Source: an uncultured Eubacteriales bacterium (lineage in GTDB: Bacteria; Bacillota; Clostridia; Christensenellales; CAG-314). Taken from it: a stretch of DNA of 64,000 bases. The notes beneath the pieces are model-generated. The model did no database searches. It was given only the letters and a program-made list of their open reading frames with translations, and was not told the origin of the DNA. The stretch lies in NCBI GenBank assembly GCA_948938605.1, contig CARAIG010000086.1, forward strand, positions 1-64,000, read 5' to 3'. Made by a program: the position numbers and the translations under genes. Of this stretch, positions 7,576 through 16,437 are shown piece after piece; position 1 is the stretch's first letter, and each line of letters starts with the position of its first letter.

Positions 7576-8625
7576 CTAGCGTGTCCGTCCGCCGCCTATA
7601 ACGGAAACCGCTTGCCAAGTGTTTGCGCCTACAATTCCGTCGACTGTCAAATTGTTTTCCTGTTGAAATTCTTTTACCGCTTGTTCGGTATTTGCGCCGA
7701 ATATGCCGTCAATCGTTCCTGCGGGGTACAGCTTGGAAATTAGTTTTTCCTGCAAATATTTTACGTATGTTCCGCGGTTTCCTCGGCGAATTGTCGGGCG
7801 GGGCGGCAGTACCAGTAACGTCCGCCAAGTGTTGTTGCCGACTATCCCGTCGGATGCAAGTCCGTTTGTCTGTTGGAATTGCGTAACGGCGTTAAGCGTG
7901 TTTGTGCCGAATTTGCCGTCTACCGTTAAGTTGAAACCGTTTTGGTTAAGCATTAACTGCAACAAGTAGACAAAGTTGGACGAACTGCCAGAACGCAACG
8001 TCGGGTAGTTGCTCAATTCGTTGCGCGTAATGTAATTTGTTCCCAAGTATTCGCATACGCCTTTGCAGGTTTCTTCGGCGACTTCGGTTTGGTAATCGGG
8101 GTCGCGCATTAGCTTTGCTTCGTCAAAGTTGGTCATAAAACCGGGTTCTATTAGCGTCGACGTACAGTTTACGCTTTGCAGTACGCCTACGTTCGTCAAT
8201 GCCGAAACGCCCCGTCCGCGTTGGTTTGTGCCGTTAATTAGTTGTTCGTAAATATCTTCGGACAACATTCGCGACATACGCGCATTGACGTTGCTTGTCG
8301 AATAAAATACCGAAATGCCCTGTGCGGAATTAAAACTGTTTCCGCTGCCGAAAGCGTTGTAACCGAAAGTTACAAGCAGCGTAAGGTTTTGACGGTTAAC
8401 GCGCCGTACTCTTTCGGAAATCGACGTATCGGTCAATTCCGGTTTTACGTCGTATACGGCAAAGCCGTTGCGTAAAGCTGCTTCCATAAATTTAATTTTA
8501 GTCGGTCTGTTAAATTGGTTTTCGTAAAAAGGTACGTTGAGATAAGGCATAACGGGCGTACGCTTGCCTTGCGTAAACGGGTTTTGTCCGTGTTCGTCGT
8601 TTGCCCCTATGTAATAAACTGCCAT
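7576..8625 (-). CDS. N-acetylmuramoyl-L-alanine amidase-like protein with two PG-binding domains
   Basis: 349 residues from the ATG at 8625. An ATG 12 nt upstream (8637) is rejected because it contains the GGAGG ribosome site. Residues 1 to about 185 are an Amidase_3-type domain of the GKRTP/ENQFNR subtype seen in phage and sporulation amidases: His12, Glu35 and the final Glu in LIEPGFMTN are visible. The third zinc position, normally SIHxNA, reads VTFGYNA (residues 85-91), so a His ligand is missing. Two PG_binding_1 repeats follow (VDGKFGTNTLNAVTQFQ and IDGIFGANTEQAVKEFQ). There is no signal peptide. It probably binds peptidoglycan, perhaps as a spore or lysis-released protein; catalytic activity is doubtful. 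It lies downstream of cls in the same direction, separated by a terminator. Confidence 0.85.
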   Translation of the reverse strand: MAVYYIGANDEHGQNPFTQGKRTPVMPYLNVPFYENQFNRPTKIKFMEAALRNGFAVYDVKPELTDTSISERVRRVNRQNLTLLVTFGYNAFGSGNSFNSAQGISVFYSTSNVNARMSRMLSEDIYEQLINGTNQRGRGVSALTNVGVLQSVNCTSTLIEPGFMTNFDEAKLMRDPDYQTEVAEETCKGVCEYLGTNYITRNELSNYPTLRSGSSSNFVYLLQLMLNQNGFNLTVDGKFGTNTLNAVTQFQQTNGLASDGIVGNNTWRTLLVLPPRPTIRRGNRGTYVKYLQEKLISKLYPAGTIDGIFGANTEQAVKEFQQENNLTVDGIVGANTWQAVSVIGGGRTR

Positions 8626-8692
8626 GTTAACCTCCATATATCAGTCTATAAAATATATGCGGATAACGCAAAAATTGTTTATGCAAAATAAA

Positions 8693-8739
8693 ACCGCACG
8701 CGGATTGTACGTTTTGCGTATCTGCTATCCGCGCGCGGT
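8693..8739 (-). terminator. Terminator after cls
   Basis: Minus-strand hairpin with arms ACCGCGCGCGGAT and ATCCGCGTGCGGT (one mismatch), followed by TTTATTTT. It lies between the cls stop and the amidase gene. Confidence 0.75.
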
Positions 8740-8777
8740 GTAAGGTGGTTTTTTGTTTATTTAAACTGGACTGTCGT

Positions 8778-10304
8778 TTAAAGCATAGGGCGGAAAACGT
8801 TTGCAAAAAAGCATACGACTTTTTCCCACAGGCTAAGTTTGTTCGAAACGGTTACTTTGCGGCATTGCGCAATGGTTTCGAGCATATCTTGTTTAAGTTC
8901 GGCAATAGCGGTTGTATTGTACATAAATACGCCGTCTTCGTAGTGGTGCATAAAACTGCGGTAGTCTAGGTTGATTGTGCCTACAATGCCCGCCGAGTCG
9001 TCTGCAACAATACCTTTTGCGTGAACAAAGCCTTTGTTGTAAACATACAGTTTTACGTTGTGCTTAACCAATTTGTTTGCGCTTTGTTTTGTAAGGCAGT
9101 AAACGGATTTTTTGTCGGGTATTCCGGGGATGATTATATTTACGTCCACTCCGCGGTCGGCCGAGCGTATTATGGCTTCGTTAAACGCTTCGTCGCATAC
9201 AAGGTACGGCGTAGTGATGTATAACGACTTTTCGGAAAGGTTTATCATATTTAAATACGCACTGCGCGCAACGTAATCGGGGTATAGCGGTTTAGGTCCG
9301 TCGGCAAACGGAACGACTATTCCGCGGTTTATTCCGTCGTTAAGCTGTTCGCGTTCCTTTGAGTACATAGCCGTTTCCACAAAATACTTTTCGTAGCGTT
9401 CGCTTTTGTTTTGCGCTATGTCGAACATTTGCAAAAACATATAAGTTAAACCCGCAACGCCCTCGCCGTCCAATTTTACTGCGGTGTCTTTCCAATGTCC
9501 GAAAGGATGCGTTTCGTTAATGTATTCGTCTGCAAGGTTAATACCGCCCGTATAGGCGATTTTGCCGTCTATAACTGTAATCTTGCGGTGGTCGCGGTTG
9601 TTGTATACTGCCGAAATAAACGGTCTGAGCTTGCCGAACCTAACGCAGTTAATGCCCGTCTTGCGCATTTGGTGGCAAAACAAGTGTCCTATGTGGGGCA
9701 AACTGCCTACGTCGTCGTACATTAGGCGAACTTCAACGCCCTCCTTAACTTTGCGTTGCAGTATATCCAAAATTGCGTCGAACATTTTACCGCGTTCCAC
9801 AATAAAGTATTCCATAAAGATAAACTTTTCCGCTTTGTTAAGTTCGGCAAGTAAATCTTTCCAAAAATCTTCGCCGTTTGCAAAATAATACGTATCGGTG
9901 TTGCTAAAAGTAGTGTTGCCCATTTTGTTAAGGTAACGCATTTGTCCCGCAATGTTTTCGGGGACGGGTATGTTGGCGTCGTTAAATTCCGCGCTGGGCA
10001 ACGTTTCGAACAGTTTGCGTTCGCGTCTGCTGGCATAATTGCGCGAAAAGCACAAATATAAAATAGTTCCGAATACCGGCAACAGCGCAACCGTAAGCGC
10101 CCAAGGCAGTTTCCCCTCTATGGTCATATCGCGGTTGATTATTCCAAGTAAAACTATCACCGTAATTGCGGATGAAACTATGCGTATCCACAAGTAGTAA
10201 CTTTGAAAAACCGTAACAAACAAAGCTACCGCCACAATTTGTAGCAGTATTGCTAAAAATATTACCGTTAGTCTGCTAAATAGCAACCGAAAAATCTTTT
10301 TCAT
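8778..10304 (-). CDS. cls: Cardiolipin synthase (ClsA-type, phospholipase D superfamily)
   Basis: 508 residues, the normal length. Two N-terminal hydrophobic helices (about residues 8-30 and 38-58) anchor it in the membrane. Two HKD motifs follow: HRKITVID (His239, Lys241, Asp246) and HAKGIVADD (His428, Lys430, Asp435), both with the typical GG/GT-INL downstream strands. It condenses two phosphatidylglycerol molecules into cardiolipin and glycerol at the cytoplasmic membrane. It is transcribed divergently from tsaD, with a candidate promoter at 10374-10402, and a terminator behind it makes it monocistronic. Confidence 0.95.
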   Translation of the reverse strand: MKKIFRLLFSRLTVIFLAILLQIVAVALFVTVFQSYYLWIRIVSSAITVIVLLGIINRDMTIEGKLPWALTVALLPVFGTILYLCFSRNYASRRERKLFETLPSAEFNDANIPVPENIAGQMRYLNKMGNTTFSNTDTYYFANGEDFWKDLLAELNKAEKFIFMEYFIVERGKMFDAILDILQRKVKEGVEVRLMYDDVGSLPHIGHLFCHQMRKTGINCVRFGKLRPFISAVYNNRDHRKITVIDGKIAYTGGINLADEYINETHPFGHWKDTAVKLDGEGVAGLTYMFLQMFDIAQNKSERYEKYFVETAMYSKEREQLNDGINRGIVVPFADGPKPLYPDYVARSAYLNMINLSEKSLYITTPYLVCDEAFNEAIIRSADRGVDVNIIIPGIPDKKSVYCLTKQSANKLVKHNVKLYVYNKGFVHAKGIVADDSAGIVGTINLDYRSFMHHYEDGVFMYNTTAIAELKQDMLETIAQCRKVTVSNKLSLWEKVVCFFANVFRPML

Positions 10305-10373
10305 CGTTCACCCGATTTATATAGTAAATCCTTACTTAGTTTGTCTATTTGTCGTAGTTATTTTACATTTAAT

Positions 10374-10402
10374 AGTATACTACTTTATTTTAATCAAGTA
10401 AA
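10374..10402 (-). promoter_or_regulatory. Candidate promoter of cls
   Basis: Minus-strand TTTACT (10402-10397), 17 bp, TATACT (10379-10374), about 70 nt before the cls ATG. The -10 lies inside the palindrome AGTATACT. Confidence 0.45.
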
Positions 10403-10434
10403 CTTAAAAATAATTGTAGTGATACGCTATTAAA

Positions 10435-10463
10435 TTGACAAAAAAGCTATTTGGTCGTATTAT
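10435..10463 (+). promoter_or_regulatory. Promoter of tsaD, leaderless or nearly so
   Basis: TTGACA (10435-10440), 17 bp, TATTAT (10458-10463, overlapping TATAAT at 10461). Transcription should start within a few bases of the tsaD ATG at 10473. No Shine-Dalgarno site is present. Confidence 0.7.
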
Positions 10464-10472
10464 AATTATATA

Positions 10473-11498
10473 ATGAAATCCACACAAGACGTTTATATAT
10501 TGGGTATCGAAAGTTCCTGCGACGAAACCGCAGCGTCCGTAGTAAAAAACGGACGGGAAATTTTGTCAAACGTTGTACTTTCGCAAATAGACATACACAA
10601 ATTGTACGGCGGAGTAGTGCCGGAAATTGCCAGCCGTAACCACGTTGAAGCAATCGACAAGGTTGTTAGCCAAGCGCTAAGCGACGCTAACGTTACGTTA
10701 AAGGATTTAAACGCCGTAGCCGTCACTTACGGCGCGGGGCTTGTGGGCGCGTTGCTTGTGGGCGTATCGTACGCAAAGGGATTGTGTCAAGCAAGCGGTT
10801 TGCCGTTAATTGCGGTCAACCACATCGAAGGGCATATTTGCGCAAACTACTTAACCTATCCCAATTTAGAACCGCCGTATTTGTGCTTGCTTACCAGTGG
10901 CGGACACACCGCAATAGTAAACGTATTAAACTACGACGACTACGACGTAATTTGTTCGACGGTGGACGACGCCGTCGGCGAAGCGTTCGACAAGGTTGCC
11001 CGCGTGCTGGGGCTTCCGTATCCGGGCGGTCCGCAAGTGGATAAGTTGAGCAAACAAGGGGTGCCTAAGTACAAGTTCCATTCGGTCATTGTATCCAATG
11101 GCAATTTTAGTTACAGCGGACTTAAAACGGCGGTAATCAACCTTGTTCACAATGCCGAGCAAAAGGGCGAAACGCTAAACAATGCGGACGTTGCTTCGAG
11201 CTTTACCGTAACCGCTATTGACGGGCTAATAGACCGTTTACGTCAAATTATCCAAACGCAATCGGTAAAAACCGTTGCAATTGCGGGCGGAGTGGGCGCA
11301 AACAGTTATTTAAGGCAACAAGTAAAGCAATTCGAACAAGACGGCATTACGGTTTGTATGCCTGCCTTGTCGCTGTGCGGGGATAACGGCGCAATGATAG
11401 CGTCAAGGGGCTACTATATGTATTTAAAAAAGGAATTTGCCGACTTGTCGTTAAACGCTTGTCCCACGTTAAAACTGCGCGGACAACGCCCTGTTTGA
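10473..11498 (+). CDS. tsaD: tRNA N6-adenosine threonylcarbamoyltransferase
   Basis: 341 residues, standard TsaD/Kae1/Gcp length. It transfers the threonylcarbamoyl group to A37 of ANN-decoding tRNAs, in complex with TsaB and TsaE, which are not in this window. Family signatures are GIESSCDETAASVV at the N-terminus, NHIEGH with metal ligands His117 and His121, the TSGGHTAIV phosphate loop, and a C-terminal ALSLCGDNGAMIA with the metal-binding aspartate. The ATG lies about 10 nt after the -10 hexamer with no ribosome-binding site, suggesting leaderless translation. Confidence 0.97.
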   Translation: MKSTQDVYILGIESSCDETAASVVKNGREILSNVVLSQIDIHKLYGGVVPEIASRNHVEAIDKVVSQALSDANVTLKDLNAVAVTYGAGLVGALLVGVSYAKGLCQASGLPLIAVNHIEGHICANYLTYPNLEPPYLCLLTSGGHTAIVNVLNYDDYDVICSTVDDAVGEAFDKVARVLGLPYPGGPQVDKLSKQGVPKYKFHSVIVSNGNFSYSGLKTAVINLVHNAEQKGETLNNADVASSFTVTAIDGLIDRLRQIIQTQSVKTVAIAGGVGANSYLRQQVKQFEQDGITVCMPALSLCGDNGAMIASRGYYMYLKKEFADLSLNACPTLKLRGQRPV

Positions 11499-11631
11499 CG
11501 TCAGCAACGTGAGATTAGAATACTGTAAAGTTTGGGCGGTGCAATATGTGATTATTCGGCGTAAATACGCATTCACAGTTTGCCGTCAAGTAAACAACAA
11601 CTAACCGAAAAAATATCCAACGGGAGATTTT

Positions 11632-14139
11632 ATGAGTAAAAAAGCCGAACTGCTGCGCGTACAAGCGGACATCAACCAAGGGTTAACGTCCGAAGAAGTA
11701 AAACAACGCGTTCAATTAAAGAAAACCAACAAAGTAAAAAAGGTTGTAGGTAAAAGTTATTTGTCGATATTCGTCGGCAACCTTTGCACGTTTTTTAACT
11801 TGTTGGGATTTATCGTCTTTATTATTTCGTTAATCGCTCACAGCGGTTTGGCGAATATGACGTTTATTGTAATAATCGTAGCGAATACCGCAATAGGAAT
11901 TTTCCAGGAAATACGCAGTAAAATTGCGGTGGAAAAACTGTCGCTGGTGTCCGAACCGACTGCGCTTGTAGTCCGCGACGGCGTCGAACAAACTATTAAA
12001 ACCAAGGATATAGTGTTGGACGACATTTTGCTGTATTCGGCGGGCAAACAAATTTGTACCGACAGTATCGTTATCATCGGCGAAGCGGAAGTGGACGAAT
12101 CGATGTTGACGGGCGAAAGCGATCCCGTCAAGAAAAAAGCGGGCGACACGCTGTATTCGGGCAGTTATATAATTTCGGGCAATTGCACTGCGCGTTGCGA
12201 TAAAGTAGGTAAGGAAAACTACGTCGAGCAACTGTCTGCGCGCGTTAAAAAGGCTAAGATGCCCCCTTCGGAATTGATGAAAGGTATCCGCCGTATTATT
12301 AAGTTTATTGCAATTATAATTTTCCCGTTAGGTATAGCAACGCTTTTGTGCCACGAAAATATTTTACCTATGTTCGGCACAAACGAATTTTCGGTGTACT
12401 TTGCAAACTTCATTAACAATCAACAAAATGAAATAGTGCAAAAGGTAGACAAAGCATTGCTGGCAATGAACGGCTCTATGCTGGGAATGGTCCCTAGCGG
12501 AATGGTACTTTTAACAAGCGTTGCGCTTGCCGTTGCCGCTTTGAAGTTGGCGCGTAAAAAGGTGCTTGTGCGCGAATTGCCCTGTATCGAAATGCTTGCC
12601 CGCGTAGACACGTTGTGCCTTGACAAAACGGGTACCATTACCGACGGCTCTATGACTGTCGATTCGGTCATTCCACTTGTAGGGACGGAAGACGATATAA
12701 AGGCGTACATTGCAACGATACTTAGCGCCACAGGCGACGACAATATGACTGCAAAAGCGTTAAAGACGTATGTCGGCGATGCCGTACCGTTCGATACGAC
12801 GGCGCATTTGCCGTTTTCGTCGGCGCGTAAGTATTCCGCAGCAAGCGTCAAGGGGCATGGTACGATAGCCTTCGGCGCTGCGGAATTTATGTTTAAAAAG
12901 ACGAATAAATCGTTTAACAATACGTGTAACGAATTGCTTAAAAAGGGTTTGCGCGTACTTGCCGTAGGACGCAGCAAAAAGGCTATTTCCGCAAACGGTA
13001 CTGCCGATGGTTTAGAACCTATTGCAATAGTAGCGCTTGCCGATACAATCCGACAGGACGCTCCCGAAATCATACAGTGGTTTAAGGAAAACAACGTCGA
13101 CATCAAAGTTATTTCGGGCGACAATCCATTGTCGGTATCGGTAATTGCGGGCAAAGTGGGCGTAAAGGACGCCGACAAATACATTTCGCTTGACGGTATG
13201 ACCGACGAACAAGTTGCGGAAGTTGCCAACCAATATACCGTTTTCGGACGCGTAACGCCCGAACAAAAGGCAATACTTGTCCGCTCGATTAAGCAAGCGG
13301 GGCATACCGTTGCAATGACGGGCGACGGCGTAAACGACATTTTGGCAATGCGCGAGTCCGACTGCGCAATATCCGTCGGTTGCGGAACCGACGCCGCTAA
13401 AACAGTTGCCAACCTTGTGCTTATGGACAACAAGTTTAGTCAAATGCCCAAAGTAGTTGCCGAAGGCAGACAAGTCGTAAACAACATTCAAAACAGCGCT
13501 TCGCTGTTTTTGATGAAAACTACAATGGTAGTGTTGACCACCATTTTGTGCTTGATTATACGGCAAAGTTTCCCGTTCCAAGCGCAGCACTTGGCGTCGG
13601 CGGAATTTTTTGTAATAGGTATTTCGTCATTCTTGCTTGCATTAAAACCGAACAAAGCGCTTATTACGGGTAAGTTTATTCCTAACGTGTTAAAACGTAC
13701 ATTACCAAGCGGCATTGCAATGTTCTTGTCGGTAGCAATGACATATGCGTTTAGCGGAGTGTTAGGTCTTACTACATCGCAAATCACATCAATTGCAATG
13801 TTCAGTTTTACCTTTACCGGCGTTGCAGCATTGTTAATATTGCTGTTCCCGTATGACAAGTTCAACATCGTAATAGGGGCAATAGGCGTAGTCGGTACCG
13901 TACTTTGCATATTCTTTTACTCGCCCGTAATGGCGTTTGTCAGCGACTTGTTCAAAATGAAGAAGTCCGACCCGACGTTCTTGTATTCCGATTTCAACGT
14001 TTATCGCATAATATTTGTGGTTGTCAACGTAATTGTAATGGCGGGCATAATAATAGGCTTAAAATTCCTTGTACGCTTTTTGGATAAAAAAATCACCGAA
14101 AAACGCGCGTTGAAGGCAGACCTGACAAAAAATGCGTAA
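11632..14139 (+). CDS. Cation-transporting P-type ATPase (CtpE-like)
   Basis: 835 residues. The phosphorylation motif DKTGTITDG has its aspartate at residue 331; the actuator TGES is around residues 159-162, and the hinge TGDGVNDILAMRESDCAI is complete. The membrane helix before the phosphorylation site reads MVPSGMVLLTSVALAVAALKLARKKVLVRELPCIE, shown here in two parts: MVPSGMVLLTSVALAV and KLARKKVLVRELPCIE. This resembles the VPEGL-type segment of mycobacterial CtpE (a Ca2+ uptake pump) more than PacL/SERCA or the heavy-metal CPx ATPases, though the conserved Pro-Glu is Pro-Ser here. No N-terminal metal-binding domain is present. The likely substrate is a divalent cation such as Ca2+, by inference. 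Start chosen from a GGGAG site. A terminator follows. Confidence 0.88.
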   Translation: MSKKAELLRVQADINQGLTSEEVKQRVQLKKTNKVKKVVGKSYLSIFVGNLCTFFNLLGFIVFIISLIAHSGLANMTFIVIIVANTAIGIFQEIRSKIAVEKLSLVSEPTALVVRDGVEQTIKTKDIVLDDILLYSAGKQICTDSIVIIGEAEVDESMLTGESDPVKKKAGDTLYSGSYIISGNCTARCDKVGKENYVEQLSARVKKAKMPPSELMKGIRRIIKFIAIIIFPLGIATLLCHENILPMFGTNEFSVYFANFINNQQNEIVQKVDKALLAMNGSMLGMVPSGMVLLTSVALAVAALKLARKKVLVRELPCIEMLARVDTLCLDKTGTITDGSMTVDSVIPLVGTEDDIKAYIATILSATGDDNMTAKALKTYVGDAVPFDTTAHLPFSSARKYSAASVKGHGTIAFGAAEFMFKKTNKSFNNTCNELLKKGLRVLAVGRSKKAISANGTADGLEPIAIVALADTIRQDAPEIIQWFKENNVDIKVISGDNPLSVSVIAGKVGVKDADKYISLDGMTDEQVAEVANQYTVFGRVTPEQKAILVRSIKQAGHTVAMTGDGVNDILAMRESDCAISVGCGTDAAKTVANLVLMDNKFSQMPKVVAEGRQVVNNIQNSASLFLMKTTMVVLTTILCLIIRQSFPFQAQHLASAEFFVIGISSFLLALKPNKALITGKFIPNVLKRTLPSGIAMFLSVAMTYAFSGVLGLTTSQITSIAMFSFTFTGVAALLILLFPYDKFNIVIGAIGVVGTVLCIFFYSPVMAFVSDLFKMKKSDPTFLYSDFNVYRIIFVVVNVIVMAGIIIGLKFLVRFLDKKITEKRALKADLTKNA

Positions 14140-14180
14140 CGCAAAAATCGCAATTTTAATACCGTAATACCGTTAAATAA

Positions 14181-14217
14181 AAAACAGCTTCGCCCTAAAT
14201 ACGGGTAAAGCTGTTTT
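14181..14217 (+). terminator. Terminator after the P-type ATPase gene
   Basis: AAAACAGCTT / AAGCTGTTTT stem with an inner CCC/GGG pairing, followed by TGTTT. The A-run on the left means it may also serve the convergent minus-strand XRE gene. Confidence 0.85.
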
Positions 14218-14316
14218 TGTTTAGTCGCATTGCCTTAATGCACTGTGATTGCGTAGTTGCGCCGAATAACCGCACATAACACCGTCTAAACTTTACAGTG
14301 TTTTAATTTTACGGCG

Positions 14317-14526
14317 CTAATCGTCTACTTCAAGTATTTCGGAGCATAGTAATCTTGTCGCATTGTATATTTTAATTAGCGTCAATGCGTTGATATTTAA
14401 ATTACCGTGCATAAGCCGATAGTATGTCTGCTTTGAAATACTGCATTTGTTGCAGAATTTTTCAACCGTCAATTTGTTATCTTTCCGATATTTTTCAATT
14501 ACTTCCGCTTTTACTCTTGTAGCCAT
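14317..14526 (-). CDS. Small XRE-type helix-turn-helix regulator
   Basis: 69 residues, almost entirely one Cro/C1-type HTH domain (LTVEKFCNKCSISKQTYYRLMHG, residues about 19-41, shown as LTVEKFCNKC and SISKQTYYRLMHG). It lacks a ligand or dimerisation domain, as in phage Cro-like proteins. It is divergent from a second XRE gene at 14648, and the 121-bp gap holds three copies of an operator-like sequence. The pair resembles a cI/cro-type switch. No phage or toxin gene adjoins it. Confidence 0.75.
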   Translation of the reverse strand: MATRVKAEVIEKYRKDNKLTVEKFCNKCSISKQTYYRLMHGNLNINALTLIKIYNATRLLCSEILEVDD

Positions 14527-14539
14527 AATACTTTTCTTT

Positions 14540-14615
14540 TATATCACTTTGCGACATATTTATTTTATCTCATTTTGCGAATACCGTCAAGTGTTTTATA
14601 TCACAAAATGATATA
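14540..14615. promoter_or_regulatory. Three operator-like repeats between divergent XRE genes
   Basis: Copies at 14540-14559 (TATATCACTTTGCGACATAT), 14566-14583 (TATCTCATTTTGCGAATA) and, on the minus strand, 14615-14597 (TATATCATTTTGTGATATA). Consensus is TATMTCAYTTTGYGA. The third copy is itself an inverted repeat with 7-bp arms TATATCA/TGATATA. The spacing is about 26-31 bp. These are probable binding sites for one or both flanking regulators. Confidence 0.7.
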
Positions 14616-14647
14616 ACTAATGATAACAAATCACAAGGAAATATTTT

Positions 14648-14863
14648 ATGGAATTAAAAAAAGAAGTAGGAAAACGTTTGGCGACTGCAAGGAAACAAGC
14701 AGGATTCACGCAAAAGGAAGCGGGCGGTTCTATTTTAATGTCGCAACCGAATTATGCCCGATTTGAACAAGGGTATTATGAATTAAGTTACAGTCAAATA
14801 GTTACGTTGTGCAAATTATTCGATTGTTCGGCAGACTATTTGCTTGGTCTGGCAGAAATATAA
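14648..14863 (+). CDS. Small XRE-type helix-turn-helix regulator
   Basis: 71 residues with one XRE HTH domain (ELKKEVGKRLATARKQAG ... TQKEAGGSILMSQPNYARFE) and the common DCSADYLLGL ending. ATG follows AAGGAAATATTTT. The stop is 12 nt before the M32 carboxypeptidase start, whose AAGGAG site lies in the gap, so the two probably form an operon. It is divergent from the 69-residue XRE gene across three shared operator-like repeats and is likely autoregulated. Confidence 0.85.
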   Translation: MELKKEVGKRLATARKQAGFTQKEAGGSILMSQPNYARFEQGYYELSYSQIVTLCKLFDCSADYLLGLAEI

Positions 14864-14875
14864 AGGAGTAAAACA

Positions 14876-16360
14876 ATGGAAAAAGCGTTGGAATTTTACA
14901 AAAAGCAACGTCGCAAAATATTGATGTTTAAATATTTGGATTTTGTTGTAAGTTGGGATATGGAAACGGACGCGGCGGAAAACAGCATTATGGCGGACAG
15001 CGAACAAGTTGCGGTAATGAGCGAAATGAGTTACCAACTTGTAACCGATCCCGATTTCGAACAAGCGGTAGCCGTTTTGTATAGCAACCGCGACCGTTTG
15101 GACAGCGTTATGCGCCACGAAATAGAAGTGACGTACAAAAACATTTCCGATACTAAAAAAATACCGCAAGACGAATATACGGCGTACAGCGAATTGACGT
15201 CCAAGGCTTACCCCGTGTACGTAAAAGCCAAGACGGAAAACAACTTCGAACTGTTCCGCCCGTATTTGGAAAAAATAGTGGATTTTTGCCGTAAGCAAAC
15301 CAAGTGGCTTGCAACCGACGATTTACAAGGCTACGACGTTTTGCTGGATATGTACGAACCGCATTACAACCAAGCCAAGTACGACAAGTTTTTCGACGCA
15401 TTGCGTACGCGCCTTGTCCCCTTTGTAAAACAAGCCACCGCAAAACCGTACGTTGCGCCTAAGTGGGCAGTGCAACCGTTTGAGGAGGACAAGCAAAAGG
15501 AGTTTTGCGAATATCTGCGCGACGTTATGTGTTTTGACAAATCGCGCGGTATTATGAAGTTAAGCGAACATCCCTTTACAAGCGGTTTCGGTACCGACGA
15601 CGTGCGCATAACAAACCATTACTATGCTAACAAGTTCGATTCGTCTGTTTTTTCCGCCATTCACGAAACGGGTCACGCCTTGTACGAACAGCAGTGCGAC
15701 AAAGCGTTAAATGGCACGCTAAGTTACGGCGGTGCAAGTTTGGGCTTGCACGAAAGCCAATCCCGCTTTTACGAAAACGTAATAGGGCGCAGTCGCGCGT
15801 TTTGGACGGTGCACTACCCCAAACTGCAACAGACGTTTGCAAGGCAATTAAAGGGCGTTTCGCTTGACGAATTTTTAAAACATATCAACAACGTACAACG
15901 CAGTTTTGTCCGTACCGAAGCGGACGAACTTACATACCCTTTGCACGTAATGCTCCGCTACGAAATTGAAAAAAAGGTTATTTCGGGCGAACTGGAAGTA
16001 AAGGACTTGCCTAAGTACTGGAACGAAAAATTTACCGAGTACTTCGGTATTACTCCTAAAAGCGATACCGAAGGCGTTTTGCAAGACGTTCATTGGGCAT
16101 ACGGCAATTTCGGTTACTTCCCCACATACGCTTTGGGCAGTGCAATTGCTTCGCAGCTGTATCACTATATGAGCAAGGACTTTAACGTCGAGCAAAGTTT
16201 GCAAAGCGGTACAACCGCGCAAGTAAACGAGTGGTTAAAGGAACACGTCCACAAGTACGGCTCGTCTAAATATCCCGACGAAATTTTGCGTTTGGCTACG
16301 GGCGAAGACTTTAACCCCGATTACTACATCGACTACTTGATTGACAAGTATTCCAAGTAA
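14876..16360 (+). CDS. Carboxypeptidase M32 (Taq-type metallocarboxypeptidase)
   Basis: 494 residues, matching the M32 family length. It is a cytoplasmic zinc exopeptidase releasing C-terminal amino acids. The HEXXH site reads HETGH (His263, Glu264, His267), with the third zinc ligand Glu293 in LHESQSRFYENVIGRS. The DELTYPLHVMLRYEIE and NFGYFPTYALGS segments are characteristic of the family. There is no signal peptide. It is encoded 12 nt after a small XRE regulator and so may be under its control. Confidence 0.95.
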   Translation: MEKALEFYKKQRRKILMFKYLDFVVSWDMETDAAENSIMADSEQVAVMSEMSYQLVTDPDFEQAVAVLYSNRDRLDSVMRHEIEVTYKNISDTKKIPQDEYTAYSELTSKAYPVYVKAKTENNFELFRPYLEKIVDFCRKQTKWLATDDLQGYDVLLDMYEPHYNQAKYDKFFDALRTRLVPFVKQATAKPYVAPKWAVQPFEEDKQKEFCEYLRDVMCFDKSRGIMKLSEHPFTSGFGTDDVRITNHYYANKFDSSVFSAIHETGHALYEQQCDKALNGTLSYGGASLGLHESQSRFYENVIGRSRAFWTVHYPKLQQTFARQLKGVSLDEFLKHINNVQRSFVRTEADELTYPLHVMLRYEIEKKVISGELEVKDLPKYWNEKFTEYFGITPKSDTEGVLQDVHWAYGNFGYFPTYALGSAIASQLYHYMSKDFNVEQSLQSGTTAQVNEWLKEHVHKYGSSKYPDEILRLATGEDFNPDYYIDYLIDKYSK

Positions 16361-16437
16361 ACAAAGCGTAGATTTTGTATAAATAAATATTCGGTATAAA
16401 AATTAATCGGCAAACGGTAATTAGCGGAGAAAGAATA

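Noticed and set aside
12420..13433. 337-residue antisense frame within the P-type ATPase gene
   Set aside because: Serine/threonine-rich shadow translation opposite a clearly conserved gene.
14566..14615. XRE pair considered as a toxin-antitoxin module
   Set aside because: Both proteins are HTH domains and neither resembles a toxin.
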